In this document: positions 1 to 7,753 of the stretch, piece by piece
Layout: each line of letters begins with the position of its first letter
Numbering within the stretch: the stretch's first letter is position 1
NCBI RefSeq assembly: GCF_000526515.1
Contig: NZ_JAGF01000001.1
Coordinates: 1,798,001 to 1,862,000 of the forward strand
Length of the DNA: 64,000 nt
Direction of reading: 5' to 3'
Source: Cellulomonas sp. KRMCY2
GTDB lineage: Bacteria > Actinomycetota > Actinomycetes > Actinomycetales > Cellulomonadaceae
Program-made: the position numbers and the translations under genes
Notes under the pieces: generated by a model
What the model was told of the DNA's origin: nothing
Database searches by the model: none
Seen by the model: the letters and a program-made list of their open reading frames with translations, nothing else

Positions 1-1
1 T

Positions 2-451
2 GCAGCCCGCGAACAGGTCTGGGGCGACCGCGAGGAGGATCCCGTCCGACTGGCGCTCGAGGAAGAGATCACGCGGGTCGACGCCGAGGCGGCGCCGACG
101 GACGCCGCCGTCTCCGCTGCCGCCGGCCGGTGGTCCGCGTGCATGTCGGACGCCGGGCACCCGGGGTACGGGACCTCACCCGATGCGGAGGAGGCGGCGT
201 GGGACAGATGGACCGCGTTCAACGACGCCATCGCCGCTGACCCCGCGCTCGGGCAGGAGGGGCCAGACGGGCTGATCCTCGGGCAGGCCGGGCTGGCGGA
301 CGATGAGGCGGCGCTCGCGACGGCCGACTGGGACTGCCGGGCCGAGACCCGGTACGACGATGTCTGGCAGGAAGCGCGCGACCGGCTCCAGCAGGAGTAC
401 GTCGACGCGCATCGCGCCGAGCTCGACGCGTGGGTGGAGACCTTCTCCTGA
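2..451 (+). CDS. Hypothetical protein, C-terminal part (5' end outside window)
   Basis: The frame is open from base 2 to the stop at 449-451, so the true start is upstream; the ATG at 143 is probably internal. About 149 residues are visible, acidic and Trp/Glu-rich, with a W-x-x-C-M-x-x-x-G segment and a later A-T-A-D-W-D-C segment. This two-cysteine pattern is common in actinobacterial lipoproteins encoded beside ABC transporters; the lipoprotein at 62201-62812 looks similar in style. No catalytic motif is seen and the function is unknown. The family link is inferred from motif style only. Confidence 0.6.
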   Translation, partial: AAREQVWGDREEDPVRLALEEEITRVDAEAAPTDAAVSAAAGRWSACMSDAGHPGYGTSPDAEEAAWDRWTAFNDAIAADPALGQEGPDGLILGQAGLADDEAALATADWDCRAETRYDDVWQEARDRLQQEYVDAHRAELDAWVETFS

Positions 452-534
452 CGTGGCGTGGAGGGTCGGCGCGCGCTCGCCGGCGGGTTCGAGGTCGGCG
501 TCGGACTGCTGCCACGACGCCGGTGCAGACGGGG

Positions 535-684
535 ATGGGCTCCTTCGACTTCCCGGGAGGCCGGCTCGTTCCTGACCTGGACGTCGCCGTGTGGCCGCTC
601 ACGATCGTCGTACTGCTCGCAGGGCTCGCCGCGGCGACACGGGCAGGAGCGCGTCTGGCGTCGGACACCGAGGGCCTGGTGTGA
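535..684 (+). pseudogene. DUF2975-like membrane protein, C-terminal remnant
   Basis: A 49-residue piece has one hydrophobic segment (VWPLTIVVLLAGLAAA) followed by R-A-G-A-R-L-A-S-D-T-E-G-L-V and a stop. The arrangement of one membrane helix and then a G-x-x-L-x-x-D-x-E-G-x-V tail resembles the end of DUF2975 proteins, which are typically encoded just upstream of a small XRE regulator. That regulator follows here. No convincing N-terminal part is present upstream, so I read it as a remnant. Family assignment is inference from the tail motif plus context. Confidence 0.45.
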
Positions 685-711
685 AGGGGCGACGGGGCCG
701 GAACTCACCGA

Positions 712-887
712 GTCGTCGCCCACTTGGGTGAGCTACTCGATGCCCGCGGCATGACGCTCGTGCAGCTGGCCGCCCTGAGCTGGATTACGGTCGCGAACCT
801 CTCGGTGCTGAAGAACGGTCGGGCCCGAGCGATTCGCTTCAGCACGCTCACCGCGGTCTGCGATGTCCGCGCGAGGCAGCCGGGCGG
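712..887 (+). pseudogene. Small XRE/Cro-type regulator, 5' part, split by IS
   Basis: The frame reads L-L-D-A-R-G-M-T-L then a helix-turn-helix containing TVANLSVLKNGRARAIRFST and ends in A-V-C-D-V-R-A-R-Q-P-G-G. This matches the roughly 70-residue YozG-like XRE regulators that accompany DUF2975 genes. A TTG at 724 is the likeliest start. The frame meets the IS256-type element at 888; the missing tail is on the far side at 2307-2345. The recognition-helix region looks intact, so only the C-terminus is lost. Confidence 0.7.
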
Positions 888-2306
888 AGTGGCGTCCCGC
901 AGAGTGGTGTGCGATCAGCCCTCGTCGGTGAGGGCGTCGTAGACGAAGTGGCGGCCACCGCGTGATTCTTCGAGAGACCTACCAAGTCGACTCGAGAGAA
1001 GGACCCGCGATGACCGCCGTTCCCAGTCTGGACCCTGCCCGTTTCTTGCACGAGCACCTGGCCAACGCCAGCCCCGACCTGCTGCGTGACCTGTTGGCCA
1101 CGTTCATCGAAACGCTGATGGGCGCCGAGGCCGACGCGATCTGCGGGGCCGAGTACGGCGCCCGCAGCCCGGAGCGGGCCAACACACGCAACGGCTACCG
1201 GCACCGCGACTTCGACACCCGGGTCGGGACGATGGACGTGGCGATCCCCAAGCTGCGCGCGGGCACCTACTTCCCCGACTGGCTGCTGGAACGTCGCCGC
1301 CGCGCCGAGGCGGCCCTGACCTCGGTGGTTGCGACCTGCTACCTGCTCGGGGTGAGCACCCGGCGGATGGACAAGCTCGTGGAGTCGTTGGGGATCACCC
1401 GGTTGTCGAAGTCGCAGGTCTCGCGGATGGCGGCGGACCTGGACGAGCAGGTCGCCGCGTTCCGGACCCGCCCGCTGGACGCCGGCCCCTACACCTTCCT
1501 CGCGGCTGACGCCCTGGCGGTGAAGGTCCGTGAGGGTGGGCGGGTGGTCAACATCGCGGTGATGGTCGCCACCGGCGTCAACGCCGACGGGCACCGCGAG
1601 ATCCTGGGGATCGACGTGTCCACCGCCGAGGACGGCGCGGGGTGGTTGACGTTCTTCCGGGACCTGACCGCACGCGGCCTGACCGGGGTCAAGCTGGTGA
1701 CCTCTGACGCGCACTCCGGGCTGGTCGCCGCGATCGGCGCCACCCTGCCCGGCGCCTCCTGGCAACGGTGCCGGACCCACTACACGGTCAACCTCAAGGC
1801 CACCTGCCCCGCGGCGTCCTGGCCCTGGGTCAAGACCATGCTCCACTCGGTCTTCGACCAGGTCGACGCCGACGCCGTCGCAGCCCAGTTCGACCGGCTC
1901 CTGGACACCGTCGCAGACAAGCTGCCCAAGGTCACCGACCACCTGGAGACCGCCCGGGCCGACCTGCTCGCCTTCACCGCCTTCCCCAAGGAGGTCTGGC
2001 GCCAGATCTGGTCCAACAACCCCAACGAGCGCCTCAACCGCGAGATCCGTCGACGCACCGACGTCGTGGGGATCTTCCCCGACCGCACCTCCATCATCCG
2101 CCTGGTCGGGGCGGTCCTTGCCGAGCAGCACGACGAATGGGCCGAAGGACGCCGCTACCTCGCCCTGGACGTCCTAGCCCGCTCACGCATCACCGCCGTC
2201 CCCGACAACGCCGCGGAGGTGACCACGCCCCAGTTCCCGGCGCTCAGCGCCTAACCAACGAAGATCACGCGACAGCCGTCACACACCACGCCCCGGGACT
2301 TGACCG
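888..2306 (+). mobile_element. IS256-type insertion sequence with 8-bp target duplication
   Basis: The element is about 1.42 kb with one transposase gene. Imperfect terminal inverted repeats are visible: 894-912 reads GTCCCG-N4-GTGGTGTG and the reverse complement of 2282-2299 reads GTCCCG-N4-GTGGTGTG. The 8-bp CCGGGCGG flanks it at 880-887 and 2307-2314, the size expected for IS256 members. Removing the element and one repeat copy restores the reading frame of the XRE regulator. The outermost 6-7 bases at each end match poorly, so the exact tips are approximate. Confidence 0.8.
1010..2254 (+). CDS. IS256 family (Mutator-type) transposase
   Basis: The 414-residue protein is full length for the family. 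The DDE domain shows D at FLAADALAVKV, the second D at LVTSDAHSGL, and a C-terminal N-N-P-N-E-R-L-N-R-E-I-R-R-R-T-D-V-V-G-I-F-P segment typical of IS256 enzymes. It catalyses cut/copy-out transposition of the surrounding element. ATG 1010 was chosen over the longer frame from 962 because the family normally begins close to this position and GAAGG lies upstream. The frame is intact, so the enzyme may be active. Confidence 0.93.
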   Translation: MTAVPSLDPARFLHEHLANASPDLLRDLLATFIETLMGAEADAICGAEYGARSPERANTRNGYRHRDFDTRVGTMDVAIPKLRAGTYFPDWLLERRRRAEAALTSVVATCYLLGVSTRRMDKLVESLGITRLSKSQVSRMAADLDEQVAAFRTRPLDAGPYTFLAADALAVKVREGGRVVNIAVMVATGVNADGHREILGIDVSTAEDGAGWLTFFRDLTARGLTGVKLVTSDAHSGLVAAIGATLPGASWQRCRTHYTVNLKATCPAASWPWVKTMLHSVFDQVDADAVAAQFDRLLDTVADKLPKVTDHLETARADLLAFTAFPKEVWRQIWSNNPNERLNREIRRRTDVVGIFPDRTSIIRLVGAVLAEQHDEWAEGRRYLALDVLARSRITAVPDNAAEVTTPQFPALSA

Positions 2307-2345
2307 CCGGGCGGCATCCTTGAGCTCTCACGTTCATTGAAGTGA
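2307..2345 (+). pseudogene. XRE regulator 3' tail, displaced by IS insertion
   Basis: After the right-hand CCGGGCGG repeat the frame continues G-G-I-L-E-L-S-R-S-L-K and stops at 2343-2345. Joined to position 887 it gives ...R-Q-P-G-G-I-L-E-L-S-R-S-L-K, a normal ending for this regulator family (Q-P-G-D-L-L-like). It is the missing end of the gene at 712-887. Confidence 0.65.
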
Positions 2346-2450
2346 TCGCCCATGAAACGTGCCGACGGACCCCGGGAACTCGAGATGACCCAGGAGCCGA
2401 CTCTTCTTGCATGTCATGCGGGCGTGGTCGGCCCGTGCGGCCGTCATCGC

Positions 2451-2909
2451 TCAGAACGGTGGCATCTGCTCGATGACGCGCCTGGCGATGTCGACGATCT
2501 TCTGGCATCCGGGGTGGTCGGCACGGACGTCGTCCGCGACGGCCGCGTACTCCTCCCGGTAGTCGCCAGCGTTCCGTGCTCGTCGTACACGGTGGTACGT
2601 CGCCAGGTCGCGGCCCCGGGGCGGTTCGAGCTGGGCGTGCACGGCGTCGTAGATGGCGATGTGGCCACCGGCTCGGGTGGGGCGTAGGCCTTGGGCGAGC
2701 AGGATCGCGGTGAGCGCCTTCCGGTTGGCGCCGTGCAGGGCGTCGTAGGCCAGGACGGTGTCGGTCTCGGCGAGCGTGAGCGCCGAGGCGAGGTGGGTCA
2801 CGGCGGCCTGGACCAGCGCCTGGGCGCCGTCGAGGTTCGGCGGCACCCGCTCGAGCATCCCAGTTGCGATCAGTCGCTCGATCGTGGCTCGCCCTTGCTC
2901 CCAGGCCAT
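2451..2909 (-). CDS. HEPN-domain protein, putative toxin of MNT/HEPN pair
   Basis: A 152-residue, largely alpha-helical protein. Residues about 45-130 fit the HEPN fold: an ADTVLAYDALHGANRK-like helix and a C-terminal helix with R-R-A-R-N-A-G-D-Y, the position of the HEPN R-x4-6-H motif, here with Tyr in place of His as in many DNA-binding-type HEPN proteins. HEPN proteins paired with a nucleotidyltransferase act as RNase toxins or as substrates for AMP transfer. Its start overlaps the stop of the upstream MNT gene, so the two are translationally coupled. Function as toxin is inferred from the pairing. Confidence 0.8.
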   Translation of the reverse strand: MAWEQGRATIERLIATGMLERVPPNLDGAQALVQAAVTHLASALTLAETDTVLAYDALHGANRKALTAILLAQGLRPTRAGGHIAIYDAVHAQLEPPRGRDLATYHRVRRARNAGDYREEYAAVADDVRADHPGCQKIVDIARRVIEQMPPF

Positions 2910-3505
2910 CAGGCAGCCTCCCCCTTGTGCTCGCCGACGCCCAACCGTACGAGCGGGCGCTGACGCAGGGTGGCGAGGAACGGCTCGTCACCGGAGGCCC
3001 ATCGCTCGGGGGAGACGAAGGTGACGTTGACCTCCCGGCCGAGTGCCGAGTCAATGCCGTCCAGAGCGTCATAGACGGCACTCCGGTCCGGCGTGCCGAC
3101 GACGAGCAAGTCAACGTCGCCCGGTGCGTCGCCCGCCTCGCCGTGCCAGCGCGCCGCCCACGACCCGTAGACGTACGCTTCCTCGATCCCCACGACGTCG
3201 GTCAGCGCCCGCTCCAGGTACGCGGCAGGGCCGTACGTGACCACAAGGAGCTGGCGGAGAGGGCCGGTGGCCGGGTTGTGGTCGGCGGGGCGCAAGACGA
3301 CCGAGCGCCCCACCCGCGTCCCGGTGAGGAGGTCGGCCTCCATCAGCCGGCGGACCTCCCGGTGGACGGTCGGTACGGGCGCGTCGAGGAGACGAGCGAG
3401 GTCCGTGGTCGTGTGGCCAGCGCCGTCGGTGAGCACCCGGAGGAGCAGCCGCGCCTGCAGGCTTGACCGGAAGATCGGGATGAGTGCCGGCGCCTCAGTT
3501 CTCAT
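2909..3505 (-). CDS. Winged-helix plus MNT nucleotidyltransferase, putative antitoxin
   Basis: 198 residues. The N-terminal half is a winged helix-turn-helix (LLRVLTDGAGHTTTDLARLL, then V-P-T-V-H-R-E-V-R-R-L). The C-terminal half has the minimal nucleotidyltransferase signature G-S-W-A-A-R-W-H-G and G-D-V-D-L-L-V-V-G. Such proteins neutralise HEPN toxins, in known cases by transferring AMP. ATG 3505 lies inside a 40-bp palindrome, which supports autoregulation by the winged helix; a longer TTG start at 3541 is possible but would place the whole operator in the coding region. Reads with the HEPN gene as one operon. Confidence 0.85.
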   Translation of the reverse strand: MRTEAPALIPIFRSSLQARLLLRVLTDGAGHTTTDLARLLDAPVPTVHREVRRLMEADLLTGTRVGRSVVLRPADHNPATGPLRQLLVVTYGPAAYLERALTDVVGIEEAYVYGSWAARWHGEAGDAPGDVDLLVVGTPDRSAVYDALDGIDSALGREVNVTFVSPERWASGDEPFLATLRQRPLVRLGVGEHKGEAA

Positions 3506-3537
3506 ATGACGCAAGATATCTTCCGCCAAATGAGAAC
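3498..3537. promoter_or_regulatory. 40-bp palindromic operator over the MNT start codon
   Basis: Arms GTTCTCATATGACGCAAGAT and the reverse complement of the other arm GTTCTCATTTGGCGGAAGAT match at 17 of 20 positions, centred on GATATC at 3515-3520. It spans the start codon of the MNT antitoxin gene at 3505. The length and symmetry fit binding of a dimer or tetramer of the winged-helix antitoxin. Confidence 0.8.
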
Positions 3538-3832
3538 GCAACGATGGCGAGCGGTCTCCCTGTCCCGCCCGGGCGCGGGTTCGACAAGCCGAGGCGAGCG
3601 ATCAAGACGTCGAGCCGCGATCGATGGGTCCTCTGCGACGAACCTGCTCGATGCCTCCGTCGACGGGACGACGTCCCGAGGAGTTGGCGTCGGCCGCTCG
3701 CGCCTCTCGTTGGCGACCCTCTCTCGCCGGGCGTCGAACTCGCGTCGTTCCTCAAGGTCGGCCTCGTCTCCGTCTCTGGCAACTACCAGAACTGCTACCC
3801 CGCCCCGCCAGCCGGCTCCAGCCGATCATGAC

Positions 3833-3874
3833 GAAGGGCCCGCTACCTGCATCTCTGCAGGTCACGGGCCCTTC
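3833..3874. terminator. Hairpin terminator next to tRNA-Ser 3' copy
   Basis: Stem GAAGGGCCCG (3833-3842) pairs with CGGGCCCTTC (3865-3874), with an inner ACCTGC/GCAGGT stem. The same hairpin occurs beside the intact tRNA-Ser at 23098-23138, so it belongs to the duplicated attachment region. Confidence 0.75.
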
Positions 3875-3880
3875 GCACCG

Positions 3881-3935
3881 GCGGAGGATGGGGGATTCGA
3901 ACCCCCGAGGGCTTCCACCCAACACGCTTTCCAAG
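3881..3935 (-). repeat. Attachment site copy: 3' part of tRNA-Ser(GGA)
   Basis: These 55 bp match 23144-23198 with one mismatch. On the minus strand they are the 3' half of the tRNA-Ser gene: anticodon loop, long variable arm, T arm (GGTTCGAATCC) and acceptor stem. The match breaks off just after TTTCCAAG. A 3' tRNA copy without a 5' half is the classical scar of tyrosine-integrase insertion, so this is the distal att site of the island. Confidence 0.9.
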
Positions 3936-4038
3936 AGGTTCGATGGGGGTGGGAAGTGTTCGCCGCTGTACGTTTCCGCAGGTCAGGGAGTTTCGCGAGC
4001 ACTTCGCATGGCCCCTGGATCGGGCTGGATCGGGAAGT

Positions 4039-4059
4039 ACTGCTACCAAAACTGCTACC
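4039..4059. repeat. CTGCTACC pair, candidate integrase arm site
   Basis: ACTGCTACC occurs at 4039-4047 and 4051-4059, 12 bp apart, just inside the left att site. The same pair with the same spacing is at 23042-23062 inside the right end. A single copy sits at 3791-3799 outside the left att, and an ACCGCTACC pair with 12-bp spacing is at 8483-8503. Short direct repeats flanking a core site are what arm-binding domains of tyrosine integrases recognise. Inference from position and spacing. Confidence 0.55.
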
Positions 4060-4112
4060 GGATGACTCACGACTCACCGGGGTCGACGGGCCTTGAGCCT
4101 GCGTGCGACGGG

Positions 4113-5303
4113 TTAGTCAAGAGCGTCGGCGTCCGGGACTCCTTCGGGGTCGCCAACATCCGATTCCTCGATCGGTACGTCTCCCTGAATCAGGCTAGAC
4201 GCCGCGGGGTCCAGCAGCATCCAGCCCAGGGCGGTGCCTCGCTCCTTGAAGACCGAGAAGTTCAGATGAATCGCACTCGAAGCCTCGACGAGGAGCGCTT
4301 CGAGGTCCTGGGCGTTGATCTTCGTCAGCCCGGAAACGGGCAAGACATCGCGATGGGGCTCGACCGACTGCCAGGTGCTGAGGGAGGACACCCCATCTAG
4401 GAACGGGTCTGGCCAACCAGACAGGTCTGTGATCAAGGACGTTACGGCCGCTAGGGCTCGGGGCGTTGTGTTCCTCAGGTTCCACTTGCCGTTGAGGTTC
4501 GGACTCGTCTCCGGGTACTCGTACCGAAGCCTGTGGTCGGCGTCGACGAACTCGTTGGGGCGCTGGGTCGTCGCCAGGCGGTATAGGGCCTCGCTCTGGC
4601 TGCTCGGACCTACCACGGCGGCGAGTGCCGACCACCACACCTCGGCGTTCCAGGCATAGGTCCGGATCGTGTCGACGCCGCCGTCGCAGTTGGCGACGAG
4701 CCAGGGAAGGAACTGACGATCGAAGAAGCGCGGAGGCCGACCGACGGCTTCGAGGACGGCAAGCAGGACCTGCGCGGTGCCGAAGGGATACTTGTACGGC
4801 ATGCCGAGGGCGTGTGCGGATCCAAGCCTTGCTTCCGTGCCTACCCACAGCGAGGGGTTCACCATCGGCAGGTCGACCGACGCGGCGGCGACGCGTTCGT
4901 CGTGGCGTCGTAGGGGCGCGGCCTGCGCGCGGCTGACGTCGCCGCCGTAGAGGACGGGATGATTCGCCGCGCTGGGGAACCGGAGTGAGAAGACGTCGAC
5001 CCCGACTGCGGTCGTCGCGAGCGAGTCGGGATTCAGGAACGGGCTGCGGTGCGGATGGTGAAGGTAGCCCCTCTTGTCGATGATCGCGCCGACGCGCCAC
5101 TGACTGACCGAGGCCAGCATCATGCTGGAGACCAGGCCGTCGATGTCCGCGTTGGCCACGATCACGCGGGGCTCGTCAAGCAGGGCGCCGAAACGCCGCA
5201 CCGCCGACCGTTCGTCCTTCAAGTTGAACTGTCGGTCGAAGACCTCGATCACCCGCCGCCGTCTTTCCGCAGCCGTGGCGCGACGGTCGTCATGCACTCC
5301 CAT
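4113..5303 (-). CDS. Uncharacterised protein with DHH-like N-terminal motif
   Basis: 396 residues. ATG 5303 has GAGGGGG upstream, so it is preferred over the longer open frame to 5369. Residues about 45-60 read V-I-V-A-N-A-D-I-D-G-L-V-S-S-M-M, resembling motif I of DHH phosphoesterases (x-H/N-x-D-x-D-G), and G-V-D-V-F and L-Y-G-G-D-V follow at plausible spacing. The central region is Trp- and Pro-rich and unfamiliar. Divergent from the HNH gene and near the methylase, so it may belong to the same defence cluster. I do not recognise the family; the DHH link is tentative. Confidence 0.55.
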   Translation of the reverse strand: MGVHDDRRATAAERRRRVIEVFDRQFNLKDERSAVRRFGALLDEPRVIVANADIDGLVSSMMLASVSQWRVGAIIDKRGYLHHPHRSPFLNPDSLATTAVGVDVFSLRFPSAANHPVLYGGDVSRAQAAPLRRHDERVAAASVDLPMVNPSLWVGTEARLGSAHALGMPYKYPFGTAQVLLAVLEAVGRPPRFFDRQFLPWLVANCDGGVDTIRTYAWNAEVWWSALAAVVGPSSQSEALYRLATTQRPNEFVDADHRLRYEYPETSPNLNGKWNLRNTTPRALAAVTSLITDLSGWPDPFLDGVSSLSTWQSVEPHRDVLPVSGLTKINAQDLEALLVEASSAIHLNFSVFKERGTALGWMLLDPAASSLIQGDVPIEESDVGDPEGVPDADALD

Positions 5304-5389
5304 GCGACCCCCTCTTGTCCTGCTCCACACAGTAGCTCGCGCGGGCCGGTCTTGGCCGGATCGGGACATCGCCCCCGTAGGCTTGACCA

Positions 5390-6175
5390 GTGGCCAAGGA
5401 CTATGGCGTGGAGTACCCGGAGCGACCGTTGATGTCGGTGATCTCCGACCTTCTTGGGATCCCGCACTTCACTACGAGCCGCGGTTCCACGGTGCGGTCC
5501 GACTTCCTCAGGGGTGTCGCAGGCGGGCTCGGTATCCCCCATGCACGCGCGGACGGCCTGCTCAAGGACGACCTGCTTGCGGCCGTCGTCGAAGCCGCGA
5601 CGCACGAGCCGATGGACCCCACGCTGTACTCCCCCGGTGGAACCGTCACCGATCGCGCTCTCCAGCGGATCATTGACGGGCTGATCATCCACGGTTCGCC
5701 GGGCCGGGCACCATCACTCACTCCACCGATCGAACAGGAGGTGCCGGATGGCGACGCGGAGGAGTTCGATCCGCTGGAGCTGAAGGATGAGCGAGATCGG
5801 CGCTTGGTCGAGATCGCTACCAGGGAAGGTCGCGACCGGTTCCGCTCGGCGCTGATGGAGGCCTACGCGTCTGCGTGCGCGATCACGGGATACACCGCGG
5901 TCGAGGCACTACAGGCCGCGCACATCTACCCCTACCGTGGCCCAGCCACGAACCACGTCTCCAACGGGCTGCTCCTGCGAGCCGACATTCACCTTCTGTT
6001 CGACCGAGGCGCGATCGCCGTGCACGAGACGTCGTTGCAGGTGTTGCTGAAGCCACACCTTGAGGTGACCCAGTACGGGGCGCTAGCCGGAGAGTACGTC
6101 CGCAGACCCCATCGGCTCGCGGATCGCCCGTCGGCTGCCGCCTTGCGGAGCCATCGCGAATGGGCGGGCCTCTAG
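5390..6175 (+). CDS. HNH endonuclease, probable restriction enzyme
   Basis: 261 residues from GTG 5390. Residues about 163-207 form an HNH_2-type nuclease: C-A-I-T-G-Y, then A-A-H-I-Y-P-Y (first His), N-H-V-S-N-G-L-L-L, and D-I-H-L-L-F-D-R-G (third His). The N-terminal 130 residues have no domain I recognise and probably recognise DNA. It converges on the cytosine-5 methylase and overlaps it by 93 bp, with Vsr beyond, so a restriction role is likely. No clear Shine-Dalgarno sequence precedes the GTG; translation may be leaderless. Confidence 0.82.
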   Translation: MAKDYGVEYPERPLMSVISDLLGIPHFTTSRGSTVRSDFLRGVAGGLGIPHARADGLLKDDLLAAVVEAATHEPMDPTLYSPGGTVTDRALQRIIDGLIIHGSPGRAPSLTPPIEQEVPDGDAEEFDPLELKDERDRRLVEIATREGRDRFRSALMEAYASACAITGYTAVEALQAAHIYPYRGPATNHVSNGLLLRADIHLLFDRGAIAVHETSLQVLLKPHLEVTQYGALAGEYVRRPHRLADRPSAAALRSHREWAGL

Positions 6176-7480
6176 CGCCCCATCGGGGTTCGGATCAGAG
6201 GCGAGAACGGCCTCGACCAAACCCGGAGCGAGTGCCGCGATGTCGTCCTTGTCGCGCATGACGTGCTCACGAAGGATGTAGTAGGCCGCTCCGACGTTGA
6301 CGCCGTTGCCCAGCTGCTTGTAGCTCGCCGCGTCAGGCTGAGCCCCGAAGTCGAACCAGTTGGGTAGGCCCTGGAGCCTCGCAGCCTCGCGAGGCGTGAT
6401 CCGACGTCGGCGGTGCCCGATGATGCTGGTCTGGGTGATCGCGACCAGCGCCGGCAGGTAGGTGGCCTTCTTCGCCCGGATGCCCGAGGGGCGAAAATGC
6501 ATCACTGTGTCCCACAGTGTCGCCGCGTCCTGCGCCTGCCACTCGAGCTTGCGCCGGGACGGTGGCAGCTCCTCGAGGTCGTTGTGGCGGATCTTCCACT
6601 CGTCGATGGCCTCCTGGTGCTGGCGATAGAAGTCGCTGTTCTTGCGCAGGAAGTCGGCCTTCCACGAGGGCGTCGATGCGTCAATCTCAGGCACTGACTT
6701 GAACTCGTCGGCCCAGATAGGGAACCCAGGGAGCTTCCCTCCCGCCAGGTGGGGCTTCAGCTCGACGAGCAGGTCTTCCCATGTCGCGATCCACGACGTC
6801 TCGGCGGCTGTGAGTTCGTAGCGGTGCACCCCCTCGATCACCGCATCGGCGTCGAGCGGCAGGTCCTGCTCGACGTCCCACCCTTGGGGGTCCCAACCGG
6901 CGACTGGGCGGTTCGGCACAAGGGGCTCATCGGTCGCCTCGGCCCACGCCCTGGCCCGACCGACGTAGGTGCCCGTAATGAACACCCGCTCCCGGACCTG
7001 CGGTCGACCACCGAGGCTCGGCGGGAGAAGGTGGGGGGAGAAGACAGTTGGCGTGCCAGACACTCGATAGCCGAGGTCCCTCAGGGACCTGACGATGGTG
7101 CGCCAGGTCTCCTTGTGCCGAGGGCCAGCGAGGTTGCGGACGTTCTCCAACAAGATCACGGGGGGCTTGCGTTCGTCGAGGATCCTGCAGATGTTCCAGA
7201 AGAGCGTGCCGCGCGTCTCATCCATCCCGCGCTGGAACCCAGACTTCGAGAAGGGTTGGCAGGGGAACCCGGCCGCGAGCACGTCGTGGGGCGGAACGGC
7301 CATCTGGTCCTCGGTCAGGGCGACGATGTCGCCGGCGACCTCGGTGTGCCAGTTCCTCTCGTAGACGGCCTTGGCCTGCAGGTCGATCTCTGACGCAAAC
7401 CAGCACTCTCCGTCGAGTGCGCCGAGGGCGGCGTGGAAGCCGCCGATACCCGAGAACAGATCAACGAACGAGAACGACAT
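6083..7480 (-). CDS. DNA cytosine-5 methyltransferase
   Basis: 465 residues. All main C5-methylase motifs are present: I (DLFSGIGGFHAAL), IV with the catalytic Cys (AAGFPCQPFSKSG), VI (LLENVRNL), VIII (RPQVRERVFITG), IX (RRITPREAARLQGLP) and X (YKQLGNGVNVGAAYYI). It methylates C5 of cytosine in a sequence set by the region between VIII and IX, here long (about 170 residues). ATG 7480 starts directly before motif I as usual. The last 30 codons overlap antisense with the end of the HNH gene, so the two genes are physically locked. Probable protective partner of the HNH nuclease. Confidence 0.95.
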   Translation of the reverse strand: MSFSFVDLFSGIGGFHAALGALDGECWFASEIDLQAKAVYERNWHTEVAGDIVALTEDQMAVPPHDVLAAGFPCQPFSKSGFQRGMDETRGTLFWNICRILDERKPPVILLENVRNLAGPRHKETWRTIVRSLRDLGYRVSGTPTVFSPHLLPPSLGGRPQVRERVFITGTYVGRARAWAEATDEPLVPNRPVAGWDPQGWDVEQDLPLDADAVIEGVHRYELTAAETSWIATWEDLLVELKPHLAGGKLPGFPIWADEFKSVPEIDASTPSWKADFLRKNSDFYRQHQEAIDEWKIRHNDLEELPPSRRKLEWQAQDAATLWDTVMHFRPSGIRAKKATYLPALVAITQTSIIGHRRRRITPREAARLQGLPNWFDFGAQPDAASYKQLGNGVNVGAAYYILREHVMRDKDDIAALAPGLVEAVLASDPNPDGALEARPFAMAPQGGSRRAIREPMGSADVLSG

Positions 7481-7753
7481 GCGGGTCAGCTTACCTGCCC
7501 GGTGCGACATTCCCGGCCCTCGTCCCGGGTGAGTCCTTGGAGCCGGGCCGCCGATGGCTGACCAGTCGATCGCGAGCGCTGGTTGGATGGTGCGCATCCT
7601 CGTCGCCTCGTCTCATGCCAGTGGAGAGACGACAGTACGAATATGCAAGGGGCGGGGAGGGCGAGGGGCCGCCCCTCCTGTGGATCAGGATGTTCGACGA
7701 GAACCTGTGAGTGGAGCCGAGGGCTGTGAGCCGCAGCCAGGGAGGAGGCCTAC

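Noticed and set aside
219-668. Long reverse-strand open frames rich in Arg/Pro/Ala
   Set aside because: They are GC-driven mirror frames of real or remnant genes; no start signals or domain motifs.
848-2131. 427-residue open frame antisense to the IS256 transposase
   Set aside because: Fully opposite an intact transposase; composition (Gly/Val/Arg/His-rich) is typical of antisense frames in high-GC DNA.
3484-3831. 115-residue open frame left of the island
   Set aside because: Starts inside the MNT gene, no ribosome binding site, no family features; region treated as non-coding.
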